NCBI GenBank assembly: GCA_030621805.1
Contig: JAUXGY010000101.1
Location: 1-6,516 of the forward strand
Direction: 5' to 3'
From: Kiritimatiellales bacterium
GTDB lineage: Bacteria; Verrucomicrobiota; Kiritimatiellia; Kiritimatiellales; Pontiellaceae
Length of the DNA: 6,516 nucleotides
Under the pieces are notes generated by a model, which worked only from the letters and a program-made list of their open reading frames with translations, did not search any database and was not told the origin of the DNA. Made by a program: the position numbers and the translations under genes. Position 1 is the first letter of the stretch; every line of letters starts with the position of its first letter. Of this stretch, positions 5,598 through 6,516 are shown piece after piece.

Positions 5598-6416
5598 TCA
5601 ATAGGCGGTCACTGGAACAAACCCGATTTCCTCAACCATTTCCTGGCCGTCCTCGGTCAGGTGGAGGGTGATGAATTGGAAGAGGGGGCTTCCGAGTTTC
5701 GGGTATGTGTCGGTGTACATGAACAGCGGGCGGGCGATGGGATACTCGCCGGTCTGTACGGTTTCGGCGGAGGGATAGACTCCGTTGATTGTGAGTGCTT
5801 TTACGCTTTTGTCGACGAAGCCGAGGCCGGCGTAACCGATGGCGGCGGGGGTGGTCTGCACGCGCTGGCGGATCGCGCCATTGGATCCGACGTATTCGCA
5901 GTTCTTGTGGATCTTCTCTTTGTTCATCACTAGCTTGGCGAAGGTTTCGTAGGTTCCGCTATTGGTATCACGCGAGATGCTAACGATCTTTTTGTCGGGG
6001 CCGCCAACCTGATTCCAGTTGGTGATTTCACCAAGGTAAATTTTTCGCACCTGTTCAACCGTCAGGTTTTGGACGGGATTGGAGGGGTGAACGAGAATCG
6101 GCAGACCGTCGAGTGCAACAACGTGAGCGACAGGTTGGAGCCCTTTATTGGCGGCGGCTTTAAATTCGCTGTCCTTCATGGGGCGGGACATGGCGGCGAC
6201 ATCGCAGGTGCTGTTGACGAGGCTTTTGGCCCCGTTGCCGCTACCGGATTCGGAGACGGTGATGTTGATGTCGGGGTTGGCCGCCATGAAGTATTCGGCG
6301 AAGGCCTTGGCGATGGGACCGACGGTAGTGGAACCGTCGATGGTAATCTTGTCGGTGGCCGAGGCGAAACCGGCGACGGTGGTTGCGGTGATCAGTGCAA
6401 GAATCTGTTTTTTCAT
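5598..6416 (-). CDS. pstS: Periplasmic phosphate-binding protein PstS
   Basis: The high-affinity phosphate receptor that delivers phosphate to the PstC-PstA channel. From ATG 6416 it is 272 residues and begins with a signal peptide, MKKQILALITATTVAGFASA, with likely cleavage after residue 20 (Ala-Ser-Ala) and no lipobox cysteine. The product should therefore be soluble in the periplasm. Phosphate-contact segments are DGSTTVGP (27-34), SESGSGNGAKSL (55-66), MSRPMKD (76-82), ALDG (101-104) and SRDTNSGTYETF (148-159), as in PBP-type PstS proteins. The C-terminal IGFVPVTAY is also typical. An in-frame ATG at 6452 would add 12 charged residues ahead of the signal peptide and has no Shine-Dalgarno; ATG 6416 has CAGGAG 10 nt upstream, so 6416 is preferred. 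It is transcribed toward vapC and is separated from pstC by gdhA-vapBC, so it is probably monocistronic. Confidence 0.96.
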   Translation of the reverse strand: MKKQILALITATTVAGFASATDKITIDGSTTVGPIAKAFAEYFMAANPDINITVSESGSGNGAKSLVNSTCDVAAMSRPMKDSEFKAAANKGLQPVAHVVALDGLPILVHPSNPVQNLTVEQVRKIYLGEITNWNQVGGPDKKIVSISRDTNSGTYETFAKLVMNKEKIHKNCEYVGSNGAIRQRVQTTPAAIGYAGLGFVDKSVKALTINGVYPSAETVQTGEYPIARPLFMYTDTYPKLGSPLFQFITLHLTEDGQEMVEEIGFVPVTAY

Positions 6417-6426
6417 TTTCAATCTA

Positions 6427-6432
6427 CTCCTG
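6427..6432 (-). promoter_or_regulatory. Ribosome binding site deciding the pstS start
   Basis: Read on the minus strand this is CAGGAG, followed by 10 nt and then ATG 6416. It supports the start that places the signal peptide at the N-terminus. Confidence 0.7.
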
Positions 6433-6441
6433 TTTGGTTTG

Positions 6442-6477
6442 CGCTTCTCCATTGAAGCGATCCCAATATGGAGCGAT
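6442..6477 (-). promoter_or_regulatory. Short hairpin and octamer repeats in the pstS leader
   Basis: CGCTTC (6442-6447) and GAAGCG (6454-6459) form a 6-bp stem with a 6-nt loop, 25 nt upstream of the pstS start. A near-identical octamer pair, GAAGCGAT (6454-6461) and GGAGCGAT (6470-6477), repeats in the same direction with a 16-nt period. The spacing is not the 11 nt of a Pho box. The rest of the leader to the window edge shows no promoter I can support. Confidence 0.3.
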
Positions 6478-6516
6478 TGAGTTAGGGACGTGTGATTCGT
6501 TCGTTAGGAATCGGTG

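Noticed and set aside
6069..6455. 128-codon glycine-rich plus-strand frame
   Set aside because: It is antisense to the PstS N-terminal half; the glycine richness reflects the complement of GC-rich codons.
6417..6516. Pho box upstream of pstS
   Set aside because: No pair of CTGTCAT-like 7-mers at an 11-nt period on either strand; the octamer repeats found have a 16-nt period and a different sequence.

Overview
The window carries a phosphate-specific ABC transport (Pst) locus on the minus strand, interrupted by a plus-strand block holding a glutamate dehydrogenase gene and a VapBC-type toxin-antitoxin pair. PstS has a cleavable type I signal peptide and no lipobox cysteine, so it should be a soluble periplasmic protein. 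That points to a diderm (Gram-negative) bacterium. The enlarged PstA and PstC, the moderately high GC content and the intergenic hairpin repeats would suit an environmental bacterium, perhaps of the PVC group (Verrucomicrobiota/Kiritimatiellota). This placement is an impression from memory, not something the sequence proves.

Layout from left to right: pstB (minus, cut by the left edge); a 212-bp gap with a REPIN/BIME-like element (638-739) that can fold into a cloverleaf; pstA (minus); a 113-bp gap with a perfect 27-bp inverted repeat (2171-2241) ending 12 nt before the pstA start; pstC (minus); a roughly 200-bp AT-rich divergent control region; gdhA (plus); a short gap with a good sigma-70-like promoter (TTGACA, 17 nt, GATAAG); vapB and vapC (plus, overlapping TGATG); a 27-bp convergent gap; pstS (minus); and the pstS leader at the right edge.

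How the parts work together: PstS binds phosphate in the periplasm, PstC and PstA form the membrane channel, and PstB hydrolyses ATP. The usual gene order S-C-A-B is kept, but about 2.2 kb of opposite-strand genes separates pstS from pstC. PstS, needed in excess, and the PstCAB channel therefore probably come from separate promoters. The dehydrogenase links glutamate and 2-oxoglutarate. VapBC is a self-contained addiction-type module with its own promoter.

The most notable non-coding structure is at 638-739. Two units, each a GTAG tetranucleotide followed by a 7-bp stem, sit in opposite orientations, and all four stems of the resulting four-way junction pair perfectly with no unpaired junction bases. 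No convincing Pho box, tRNA, rRNA, CRISPR array or intrinsic terminator was seen.
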